Below are positions 35,128-45,836 of a stretch of DNA of 64,000 nt, in pieces. Below the pieces are notes generated by a model. The model ran no database searches. It worked only from the letters and a program-made list of their open reading frames with translations, and was not told the origin of the DNA. How positions within the stretch are numbered: position 1 is the stretch's first letter; each line of letters starts with the position of its first letter. Position numbers and translations under genes: made by a program. The DNA is from Silene conica (taxonomy: Eukaryota; Streptophyta; Magnoliopsida; Caryophyllales; Caryophyllaceae), in contig CM055312.2 in assembly GCA_029255685.2 (NCBI GenBank), forward strand, positions 81,350,369 to 81,414,368, given 5' to 3'.

Positions 35128-38100
35128 ATGCCGGAGTTACCGGAAGTGGAGGCGGCACGGGCTGCGATAGCGGGAAATTGTATCGGCAAGAAAATAGTAA
35201 GAGCGATCATCGCCGACGATGACAAGGTCATCAATGGCGTCTCTCCTTCTCTATTCCAATCTTCTCTTCTCGGTAAAACTATCGTTTCTGCTCATCGTAA
35301 GGGCAAAAACTTGTGGATTCGCCTCGATTCTCCTCCTTTTCCTTCCTTTCAATTTGGTACTTTCACTAACCCTAATTCTTACTTTACTTCAACCTCTACT
35401 TGTTCGCATTTTTGATTGATTTTCAGGGTTTAACTTTGTTAGTTTTCTATGAATGTCATGATTTGTATTCAGTTGTATCACTGTATGAAAATTTGAGGTG
35501 AAGAAATTATTGGCACTCATGAAATGTAATTTTAGAAGATTAGGGAGACAGTGGAACTGGTGTTAGGACTTTGTATTTGTGACGGAAGGAATTATGATAA
35601 CGTCCGAGCTTGGTTCTTTGATTATATAACTTAAATAGAGCAATTAGAGCAATTCTTCACAATAATTAGAATTAGAATGTGCAGTCTGGAACAGTGGGAG
35701 TATCTGTTTTTCTCATCACTACTTTCTGGCAGTGAAATATGAGCTTTCTGTTAGCATTTTGAACAGAAATGCACTAGGTGGTGATTCTAAATATTACAAC
35801 TCTAACTCTCTTTCTTTGTTTGTGTTACTTAGGATTCAACTCAACTGGGTTGATTATTCATCGACAATTTGAGAAATTTTGCTGCTAATTAATTACTTAG
35901 GATTCAAACTCAAGGTTTTAGCTTTTTTGACTTGTTTCTCAACATATATTGGAGAATTCACAAAAGTTCAATGATGGTGTAAAGTATTTTTTTTTCATTT
36001 CATGTAGGACGCTACTTTTGATATGGTATGGATGTTGTTTGTAGTTATAGACAGACCAATTCATCATGTAAGATTATTCATTAGGTTAAAAAGGAGTAAT
36101 ACGTCGGAGTAATTTATAAGAATTGGTTAGTTATCGGGCAATTATATGTGTAAAGTAATAAAGGTAAGAATGGAATGCTTACAAATACTGGATAACCGTG
36201 GAAAGATAATATGTTTCATGTTTTAAATAGAAAACAGGAGTTTCTGTATGATGGAGTGTGTTTGCCTTATTTCTACTGATGTTGATTTTGATGGTACTGC
36301 TAGGTGTCAATTAAACTGCATGATGTTTTGCAGGCATGGCTGGTGCTGTTTACATTAAGGGTGTCGCAGTCACCAAATACAAGAGGTTTTTACCTAAATC
36401 TTTGTATTTCAGTGCAGTAGTTTTATAACTTTTAACCAGTTCCATCACCATTGTTTAGGAGCTAGAATTCAGGATCTCAAGACAACAACTTACATTTGAT
36501 TCTAATTGTCTGAAATTTTGTCTGTAAATAATTACATATGCTTTTCCATTCCCTGGGGCCAAAAGGCCAATTAATGTAGCCGTGTATCTATTGGCCTTTT
36601 GTGCATGAAGCTAGTTTATCTAGTTTATGACTTGTAGACTTGTAGTGTCATTTAGATTGACCTTGTTTATTGGTCGATTTCTCCGTCTTTTTCAAGCAAT
36701 CGTAGGAAAGAGTGAAATTACTTGAGTTCATCCTGTTAATTGATTCTTCTTGAGGTGATTTTGTTTAGTTGCCCTCTATTATTCAGCCTGTCATCATTTT
36801 CCTGGCCTCTCTTGTATGCTCATCTCAGATGCTTATGCTAACTTTTTTGTGATATCTATAAGCATTAAGCCTATGCCGAAGACACGATCTCTTTTAAGGA
36901 TGAATCGAAAAAGTTTCCAGCATGTGATGAATCCGTCTCACTGGTGACATATGTTGTTGTTAACAGATCTGCGGTAAATGATGCTGATGAATGGCCCTCA
37001 AAATATTCCAAATTTTTCATTGAGGTAAAAGAGTGAATTATTATATCTTATAAATTTCGTGGTAAGTTGGTTTTGAAACAAGTTCTCTCGTACTATTGTT
37101 TCTGAAATATAGTTCCTGAATTTAGACCCTCAATTTACTGTTGTGATTATCCAGTTAAATGATGGTTTGGAGATGTCCTTCACTGACAAAAGGAGATTTG
37201 CTAAAGTTCGCTTGTTGGATGATGTATGACAATTTCCATGTCCCGTCGTTTTCAAGTTCTTCTCACCTTAAGTTGTACTTAGTATTTATATGCTGTTTTT
37301 TTCTTATTGCAGCCAGCCTCTGTTCCACCAATATCTGAGCTTGGTCCAGATGCTTTATTGGAGCCTATGACTGAAGGAGAGTTCAATAACTCTTTAAGCA
37401 GGAAAAAAATCGCCATTAAAACTCTCTTACTTGACCAGGTTTGAGATATGTCTCCAGTACCTGAATACTAATAGTCAGTTAGTCACTACTCAAACTCACT
37501 CAATCGCACGCATAGCGCGTGCACACGCACGAACGTGTGTATTTTTTGATTCCCATAGAATTTTGCATTGAACTTTAAGAGTTCATATAGTCTGTGATAT
37601 GTAACTCAATGCTTCTGTTTCCAAGTTTTTTGTCTTTTCCTAACCTTCATCCTAATACCTAGTTGTTTCCCATTTTTGAAGAACTTTATTTCTGGCATCG
37701 GAAATTGGATTGCTGATGAAGTACTGTATCAAGTAAGTTAACCTAATCCTGACATGTAATTGACTCCTGAAATCCTCATGAAAAATTCAAATGTTGAATC
37801 ACAAGTTAAGTTCTTGATGAATATTTAATGTTTTTCCTTTTCCTTATCCAGGCAAGAATCCATCCTTTGCAAAATGCATCTTCTCTTTCTGGGGAAGACA
37901 GTGCTACACTGCTGAAGTGCATTCGAGAGGTGAGTGGCCATGTACCAAAGATGACGTTACAGCTATAGCTCTTTATTTAACTTGTGCATTTCAACTTTGT
38001 AAAAACTGGAAGGCTTAGATAAGACACTTGTAGGTTGTACAACATGCGGTTGAAGTTGATGCTGATAGCTGCCTCTTCCCTTTAAATTGGTTGTTTCATT

Positions 38101-39057
38101 TTCGTTGGGGTAAAAAACCTGGAAATGTTGAAGGTAAGATTTCTGATAAACTACCATTTAACATTTGACTTACAGGTACTTGAAAAGGCCGTTGAGGTTG
38201 GGGCTGACAGTGGTCAATATCCAAGTAGTTGGATTTTTCATTCACGAGAAAAGAAGCCTGGGAAGGCTTTTGTTGATGGTTTGACTTCTTATTCACATAA
38301 CAATTATTTTAAATCAGATCTGATGGGTAAGATCCTAGAAAGGTTAAGCAAATGTCTAACAAGATGCACAACCATGATGCATGCCATGGTCTTCCCGGAT
38401 ATTATTGTACCTCAGCTTGAAACTATGACAATTTTAATCTCGATTTGAATCCTCAGTCTTCAACATTGGATTATAATTTATAATGGTAATTTACAGTATT
38501 ATGAAGTATGGATCGTTGGGGAACTAAATCGGTTCAACTCTAATGATTGATACAGTTGTTTCTAGTGAATATAGCTAGCTTCTGTTTTAGATTTATGGTC
38601 CTTGAAAATATACTAATACCTGGTTTGGTGTTATGCAGGAAAGCAAATTGATTTTATCTCTGTTGGCGGAAGGGTACGTCTTATATGCAGATTCCCTTTT
38701 CTTTTTTAAATGTGGGGTGCACTTTATGAAGGTTTCATTGTTTTCTGGCAGACATCAGCTTATGTACCAGAGCTACAAAAGCTTAGCGGAGTACAATCCA
38801 CAAAAGCTCCTGCTAAACCTCGCAAACCAGCTGCTAAAAAGACCAAGGACAATGACAAGGTCGATACCGATGAGAATGAGCGCGGATCTGAAGATTCTGA
38901 TGGCCTGGAAGAAGCTGCGAGGACTGTGAGATCTAAGGAAATGAAGGCAACCAGAAGTAGTGGTAGGACGACAGCTACTGTGAAGAGGAATTCAGAAGAA
39001 GGATCCGACAATGGGGGAAAGAAGGTGAAAAGGGAGTCATTTTCTACAAAAAAGTGA
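35128..39057 (+). CDS. FPG1: formamidopyrimidine-DNA glycosylase, plant type, 10 exons
   Basis: Bifunctional base-excision repair enzyme that removes oxidised purines (8-oxoG, FaPy) and nicks the abasic site. Exons by GT-AG splicing: 35128-35356, 36334-36385, 36967-37024, 37155-37223, 37313-37438, 37682-37732, 37852-37929, then 8a (38034-38133) or 8b (38176-38278), 38639-38673, 38752-39057. Product 368 residues with 8b, 367 with 8a. Catalytic PE follows Met1 (MPELPEVE). K60 in HRKGKNLW is the beta-lysine. The H2TH region has GIGNWIADEVLYQ (N186). GGRTSAYVPE (R267) is the zincless finger, because the bacterial Cys4 finger is absent. The last 90 residues are Lys-rich and acidic, likely for nuclear localisation or DNA contact. 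Every junction keeps frame. This is the only intact host gene here. Confidence 0.93.
38034..38133 (+). CDS. FPG1: FPG alternative exon 8a
   Basis: 100 nt, preceded by TTGTAG and followed by GTAAGA. It encodes VVQHAVEVDADSCLFPLNWL, then FHFRWGKKPGNVEG. It starts at phase 0 and ends at phase 1, the same as 8b. It is homologous to 8b (QHAVEVDADS with EKAVEVGADS, NWLFH with SWIFH, KKPG in both). Confidence 0.8.
38176..38278 (+). CDS. FPG1: FPG alternative exon 8b
   Basis: 103 nt, preceded by TTACAG and followed by GTTTGA. It encodes VLEKAVEVGADSGQYPSSWI, then FHSREKKPGKAFVDG. Phase 0 to 1. It matches the more widely known plant isoform sequence in this region. Only 42 nt separate it from 8a, too short for a normal plant intron, so 8a to 8b splicing is physically disfavoured. 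Confidence 0.85.
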
Positions 39058-39060
39058 TGA

Positions 39061-39460
39061 TCCTAGTGATCCTGATGCCGATGGTGGAGATGAAAGTCAG
39101 AAGAGACCATTTAAAGGTAAGGAAACAGAAGCAATCTAGAAGAAATGTGAATTAGAATATGCTCTTGAAAACCGCGTTTGTGCTAGGATGTCTAGATAGG
39201 CTGGCATTCCAAAGAGGATTGTCTTTGATCAGCTAATCCATCAGAATAGTTGTTAAGTTTAACAAATTTATGAGTAAGGGAGTTGGGCTCATATTTTGAT
39301 TGTGTTGATACTTGATACTACTCTCACTCTGGTTGTATGTTTTGAAGCCCCAGTAGTTTCCAGCATTATGTGGGATGTAGCGCGGTGTATCTATCCCAAT
39401 TTCTATGAAAACGGCTGTATGCTTGACGTTAGTTTTTTAGTATGAAGTTTCTCTTGTTAA
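39061..39460 (+). other. probable FPG 3' UTR
   Basis: The region downstream of the stop (a second TGA follows at once) is less AT-rich than the DNA beyond and has no ORF. The poly(A) site is not identified. Confidence 0.4.
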
Positions 39461-39894
39461 GTTACCTGGTTATCAAATCGTGTAGTTTTCGGGCGCACAA
39501 TCACTTTGTTGTTCGATAAAATTCACAACGTTATTTTATTGCCAACGTGGCAACGTCACTACTTCCTCATGTGTCTTTAAACCACTCTCTTGCTCCCCTG
39601 CTTAAAAAAATTCTCACATCCCTCCCCATCTTTTCTCGATGAGATCCCCTTCCCTCCGCTTCCCTTGTCATCTAATGGTTGGCAATTTTAGCTTTAGAGG
39701 CGGTAGGAGGGGATGTTTGACATAAGCTGGAAATAAGTACTCTATAGTTGATAGTAGTGACCAGTGATGGCCCTGATGGGGATGGGGATAGGGAGGGAGA
39801 ACCCGGAGGTGGGTGGTAATTGAAGTTTTAAGTGGTTTACTACAAGTTTTAAGTGGTTTACTACAACTTTCATAGTAATGTTTATACAAAGAGT

Positions 39895-40084
39895 TTTGCT
39901 TGTCACGGATACTATTCGTTACAAGCTGAAAAAGGATAGTAATTCTCTCACAACAAGGTAAATGGAAGGACAAGTGGGAGGCATTTCATGGATCGTGGGC
40001 TCGTGGCACTTATATTGTGTGAAAGGGGTACTATCCGTATTCAACTTGTGACGATAGTGCCGTCCTCAAATGAGAATTTGTGAT
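39895..40084 (-). mobile_element. MITE-like repeat, copy 4
   Basis: Reverse orientation. The right end CAAATGAGAATTTGTGATG mirrors the start of copy 1. CTATCCGTATTCAACTTGTG and TTGTCACGGATACTATTCGT are the internal inverted motifs. Confidence 0.55.
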
Positions 40085-40299
40085 GTATATATTGCCATTT
40101 GAAGAATAAAAAATCCTTTCTTTCCATAAAAACTGAAAGTGGAAATTTTGTGATGTAAAATATGAGATGTATTGTGAAAATAAAAATAAAAGTAGTCATA
40201 TGAATAGATTTTAAAAAGAAAAATATAAGAATAATGATATAGCGACACCGGGTGTTACTCAAAGTGAGCGACACCCGGGATATTATTGTAATCGGGGAT

Positions 40300-41700
40300 T
40301 GAACCTGTAACCTCTTAAGTGAAATACAATTACTATTACCACCATAACATAAGCATCTGGTTGTGATTTTAGTATCTCTATTGCTATATATATGTCAGCA
40401 AAATATTGAGTTAAATCAATATATCCCTATAATAATCTTTAAATGTACTTCTAACTTATATTCAAGGTATCCGGTATAAAATCAATATAATTCTCAGTTA
40501 GTTAAATGTATTTGATAAAAAATGAACAAAATATTTTATGAAATTATAATTATATAATTATATTACGAAATTACTCTTATTACAGGTCATATTATTATAA
40601 CAACAAAAATTATGTACGTACAATGTATTTTTGGCAAAAGTACATTTTATTTTTAGTGGAGGTGCCCGACTTCGAACGGGTTACCTTTATTTAGCATTAA
40701 AATATATTTTCAATTAACTAAAACTATTTTAAAGTTACATAACTAATAAATTTACATTAATATATTTTTCTATGAGACGGAATATATCTTAAAATTACAA
40801 TGAACTAAATATAATTATGAGACGATTTCACTACTCCTGCTATTACTATTTTACTTAAATCGATGGCTTAGCTAATTTTTCATATATATACTTTATTTTG
40901 TTCTTAGAATTGTTATTTTTATTACATTCGTTATTACAATTGTTAATTACTTTCATTACTCTCGCTATAATTATTGTTATCGGACTACTTTTATTTATCA
41001 TTTAAATTTTATTTTCTATGAAATATGATTCGCTAAATTTGGTTAACATATATATTTACAATTTATATCTTGAAATTAAGATCAGAAGTAAAATTAATCA
41101 ACAAATTATGAGACACGTTCACCTATCCTGGCCCCTTGATAATATGAGTACTTTCACTACATTCCCTGTTAATACTATTATGTTCACTAATTTTTCGGTT
41201 ACTGTTGTTTGTAACTCATGCTATTTTTGCGGTTAACCCGTTAGTTCTATCAAACTCATGTATTTAAATAAGTTAATGTTTTCTTAAAAACAAATTGTTA
41301 ATTTATTTTTTATACTCTTTCCGTAGTTCCCATTGTTACTTTCGCTACATGTATGTGTTGTCACTACTATTACTTTTACTTCTCTCGCCGTCATTATTTT
41401 TTTTCTTCCACTACTCCAACATTTATTATTGTTAATTTTACTACCCTTGTTGCTGCTAATATGACTTTCATTACTCGAGTTACTATTATTATTGTTGGTT
41501 TTACTACTTACATGGGTGGTTAATATTATAGTAGTTGATTACCTAGTTGTATTAGAGTTATATATTTAAATAAATCTGACATATTAGATTATAATATTAT
41601 TTAAGAGTAATACTAATTATTTTATTTATTAAATTATAAATTTGAATTTAAGAGTAATACTAATTATTTTATTAATTAAATTATAAATTTAATGAATTAT
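40300..41700. other. AT-rich non-coding DNA
   Basis: No gene. 41330-41520 is rich in ACTAC/TTACT words. 41590-41695 holds a short duplication (AAGAGTAATACTAATTATTT twice). Confidence 0.5.
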
Positions 41701-41711
41701 GGAATATATTA

Positions 41712-42087
41712 TGTGCATGTTTGACCTTATTTATGGAAAAGAATTTTTTTACTTTTGTAAATGAGTTTTTATAAAACTAGTTTTTCATAAAATTGTTCAT
41801 GTTTGGCCAAAACTTTTAAAAAATTATTTTTATCAGTTTTATCGTGTTTGGCCTAACTAGTTTCTATCAATTTTTTTTTGGATTTTGGCGCTCAAATAAC
41901 TTAAGAGCAACGTGAAAAGAGAAACAAAAGTAACAATTTGCTACTTCTGTTTCTAGGTGTTTCTAGGAGTCAGTTTTAGAATTTTTGTTTAATAAAATTA
42001 GTTTTTAGTTTTTTAAAAAGTAGTGTTTGACCCAGCTTCTATTTCTTTGGTTGAAAAAACAGTTGGGAAGCAGAGCCAAACACATAC
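41712..42087 (+). mobile_element. Tourist-like MITE, GCATGTTTGGCC family, copy A
   Basis: About 376 bp from GTGCATGTTTGACC to AGCCAAACACATAC. It shares AAGAGCAACGTGAAAAGAGA and GCTACTTCTGTTTCTAG with copies B and C. The target duplication is unclear. Confidence 0.7.
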
Positions 42088-42547
42088 TTACTTACCGTTT
42101 AATAGTTTTCAAAATATAACATATACTTATTTATACTCTAAGGAAACTCACAAAATAGAAAAAAAAAGAAACCTCATAAGTAAAAGATATCGCTCAAAAA
42201 AGAATATTCCTTTTGCTAAAACAAATTAAAAGAATATTCCTTTTGGCTAAAATAAAATCAACATCTAACAAAATGGTTAAGTTTAAAAACAAAATAAATT
42301 AAATATTGAAGAAAATAAAAAGTTGTTAAATCAAACATTGAAAGATGCATCGCATGTCATATAGGAAAATATTATGTACCTAGTGAAAATATAATGTACA
42401 TTTGACATAATTATATTTTACGTGCATACATTTTTTTGTTAAAATAATATGACACCTATAATAAATGTAAATTTTATAATAATTATGTAAAGTATAAGTG
42501 AGCAAAATTTTGTGCTCAATTTTTAAAAAATTCACTTAAGTAAGCAT

Positions 42548-43119
42548 TATGTGCATGTTTGGCCTTGTTTATGAAAATGAATTTTTACTTCGGTAAAGGA
42601 GTTTTATAAAACTAGTTCTTGATAAAATTGGTCCTGTTTGGCCAAAATTTTTAAAAAACTATTTTTATCAGTTTTATTGTGTTTGGCCTAACTAGTTTCT
42701 ATCAATTTTTTTTATTTTGCTAAAATATATTATATATAGATGTACAAAAGAGCGGGATTTACTTGCGAGAATTCCTACATCTAGTAAGACTCACCCTCAC
42801 ACCAGACAATTTTATTTTATAAGAGGTAAAAAAATCTGAAAGTTGGTACTTGGCGGTATTTTTTTGGGTTTTGGCGCGTATTTTTTTGGGTTTTGGCGGT
42901 ATTTTTTTAGGTTTTGGCGCTCAAATAACTTAAGAGCAACGTGAAAAGAGAAACAAAAGTAACAAATTGCTACTTCTGTTTCTAGGTGTTTCTAGGAGTC
43001 AGTTTTAGAATTTCTGTTTAATAAAATTAGTTTTTAGTTTTTTAAAAAGTAGTGTTTGACCCAGCTTCTATTTCTTTGGTTGAAAAAACAGTTGAAAACC
43101 AGGGCCAAACACATACTAT
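42548..43119 (+). mobile_element. Tourist-like MITE, copy B, TSD TAT
   Basis: The element spans 42551-43116, with ends GTGCATGTTTGGCC and GGCCAAACACATAC. The 3-bp TAT is at 42548-42550 and 43117-43119. The related empty site near 3475 reads GCATTATATTGATTTTATAC, which confirms the insertion point. Confidence 0.8.
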
Positions 43120-43132
43120 ATTGATTTTATAC

Positions 43133-43610
43133 TAAGAGCATGTTTGGCCCTGCTTACGAAAAATAATTTTTACTTTTGTAAAGGAGTTTTTATAAAACTA
43201 GTTTTTGATAAAATTGCTCCTGTTTGGCCAAAAATTTTCAAAAACTATTTTATCAGTTTTATCGTGTTTGGCCTAACTAGTTTCTATAATTTTTTTATTT
43301 TGTTAAAATATATTATATATAGATATACAAAAGAGCGGGATTAACTAGCGAGAATTCCGACATGAAAATCTGAAAATTGTTATTTGACGGTATTTTTTTG
43401 GGTTTTGGCGCTCAAATAACTTAAGAGCAACGTGAAAAGAGAAACAGAAGTAGCAATTTGCTACTTCTGTTTCTAGCTGTTTCTAGGAGTCAATTTTAAA
43501 ATTTCTGTTTAACAAAATTAGTTTTTAGTTTTTTAAAAAGTGGTGTTTGACCTAACTTCTATTTCTTTAGTTGAAAAAACAGTTTAAAAGCAGGGCCAAA
43601 CACATACTAA
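43133..43610 (+). mobile_element. Tourist-like MITE, copy C, TSD TAA
   Basis: The element spans 43136-43607, with ends GAGCATGTTTGGCC and GGCCAAACACATAC. TAA is at 43133-43135 and 43608-43610. It inserted only 17 bp from copy B. Confidence 0.8.
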
Positions 43611-43743
43611 AAGTACATTGATTATAAATTATAAGTACATTATTTATTAATTATTATAAGTATAAGTGAGCAAAATTTTGTGTTCAAGTTTTAATATATG
43701 TATATATCTCAAAAGAGATACAAATTTTTCAAAATAATTTGTG

Positions 43744-43802
43744 TAGCGTAGTGGCATTAGTATGTGTAACTCAACTCAATCAAGAGGTCATGTGTTCAAG
43801 CC
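43744..43802 (+). repeat. tRNA-like box A/box B pair, second copy
   Basis: TAGCGTAGTGG at 43744 (box A) and GTTCAAGCC at 43794 (box B). It is the diverged counterpart of 3629-3682. Confidence 0.4.
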
Positions 43803-44118
43803 CACTAACAACATTTTTGATGTTTCATTTAATGGTTGATTATCGTATGGTCGCTAACCGCCGCAGACTAGTGGTCAAACCCCCACCTTTGACCGGCGGC
43901 GTTGACGGCCAACCACCGTCGGCCTCCCTTGATAAATAATTAAATATGTGAATTACGGTTCAACCCTTTCGAGATTGGCGCAAAAACGAAAATTTATTTT
44001 TCAATTTTCTACTGTATTTGTTTATTAGGATGTTACCAAAATCAGTAACACCCGGTGTCGCCCTAGCACTACCCAAAATATAATGTATAAAATTGTGTGG
44101 TATATATGGCGTGGTTAA

Positions 44119-45708
44119 TCTATCTCTATAAAAGGAGTAGATTTTAAACCCCTCTCATTAGTTCCTTAAAATAAGGAATATTTGGGCCTACCAACTTTAA
44201 ATTTATTTAATTTCCTTCTCTCCTATATTCACAATTAATTCCGACCTTCATTGATCCCTAATTACGTATTCTAATATTTGTCATTCCTAATTACGTAATT
44301 GATTGCAGCAGTATTACATTTCGTTATTGTCATATTAAAATATGATAGGATCAAATTTTTAGTAATCGAATATTTAAATAACAATATACAACGGTCAAAT
44401 AAAATACAATATCGGTCCAAATATTAAATCCGAAAAACAAAAAATTACAAACAGCAAAAATAATATCGGTCCAAAAATTAAATCCGAAAAACAAAAATTT
44501 ACAAACCGCAAAAATAATTACAGTCCAAGTATTAAATTACATTATATTTTCCAATCAAATCAAATACAAATTAAGATACCAAACAAGATAAAATACGATA
44601 TAGAACAGTCTGATATATATCATAAATGATCATATTTCGCCAAACTCTTCATAAAAATCCCATATTGGAAAAAACAAAAATCATGTATCAGCACAATCAG
44701 AATCACCCTAATCTTTTTCGTCTTCAAACCAAACGATACAAAGTTGACACGAAAAGGAAACAACTAATTATCAGTAAAATATTGTTTGCACAATAAATAG
44801 TCTTTTTGTTAAATTTAAATCTTTTAGTTGAAATTTTTTACTATAAAAGCGATATAATTTATTAGCTTCCTATTGGGCGTAGAAATTTAGGAGTGAAAAA
44901 AAACATTAATTTATGTGGGATCCCCCACTTGTGTATATATATTTAATTATTTTCTCTTATTCCATTTATTAATTGATCTCTTTTCCGACACGAATTCAGA
45001 AAATTTTCATATATTTCGTTCTTTAAAATCGTATAAATTAGACAATTATATACAAACACATACAATAGATTTATAGATTATAAGTAGCGGAAAAATATAT
45101 ATTGCTCACAAATCATAAAAATATATTTATAAATCTCATATTAGTTTTATGTCATAAATTAATAACTCCCTTTTCACTTCTATTTCATACGTTTGTTTAA
45201 TATATATGAAGTATATTTTAATAAAACATACTTCCTCCGTTCGAATCCACATTGCATGTTTCTATTTTATACACGATTCACGAGTGAACATTTAATCTCA
45301 ATTTTCTCCTAATACGTAAGAGAAACATATGCATGTGGGGACTTGTTTGATTCGTCTTTACGAGTACATTGAAAATATCTAATTTTTATAATTTTTTGAA
45401 ATACGTAGCTGAAGATATATACCACGTAATACATGCGTTGACAAACGTGAAAAAGCAAACATGCAGTGTGGATTCGAACGGAGGAAGTATGAAATTTAAG
45501 TGAACGGAGAAAACATTTATATTTTACTCCGTATATTGCAGTTAAACGAGTGAATAAAAAGATAATTGTCATCAGTTTTGTATATTCTTATTAGTAATAT
45601 TCTTATTTCCTTACGACCTGGTACAACTCAGTTAAGTTTCATCACTTCGATGTCGTACCAATTAATATATATCAACCCGTGCTCTTTTTTGCACGAGCGT
45701 AAAACTAG
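44119..45708 (+). mobile_element. candidate Helitron H5, complete
   Basis: The 5' end TCTATCTCTATAAAAGG at 44119 follows an A. The 3' end has hairpin arms CGTGC/GCACG at 45678-45694, then CTAG (45705-45708) and T. At 1,590 bp it is non-autonomous, with no Rep/helicase. It contains the Stowaway MITE at 45231. The 5' end call is weaker than the 3' end. Confidence 0.5.
45229..45489. mobile_element. Stowaway MITE, TSD TA
   Basis: The element spans 45231-45487. The arms open CTTCCTCCGTTCGAATCCAC and are inverted repeats for about 30 bp with one or two mismatches. TA flanks both sides. Confidence 0.85.
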
Positions 45709-45836
45709 TTTATTTTAAACCTAATAAAATCTTTTGTTTGAGTCGTCCCGAGAGATGATCAAACTAAGCAGTTACTAAGTACAAATGATATGTGATTCAA
45801 AAACCATTCCTCGATGGTATCATGTTGTTATCAATT

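Larger units (their letters stand above)
40242..44061. repeat. 18-bp inverted repeat pair bounding 3.8 kb
   Basis: GCGACACCGGGTGTTACT at 40242-40259 recurs exactly inverted at 44044-44061. The interval is non-coding, AT-rich and packed with MITEs. Flanks show no target duplication, so it may be one large non-autonomous element or two separate ends. Confidence 0.5.

Noticed and set aside
43744..43802. A tRNA gene
   Set aside because: Box A and box B are present, but no acceptor stem or anticodon arm can be drawn.
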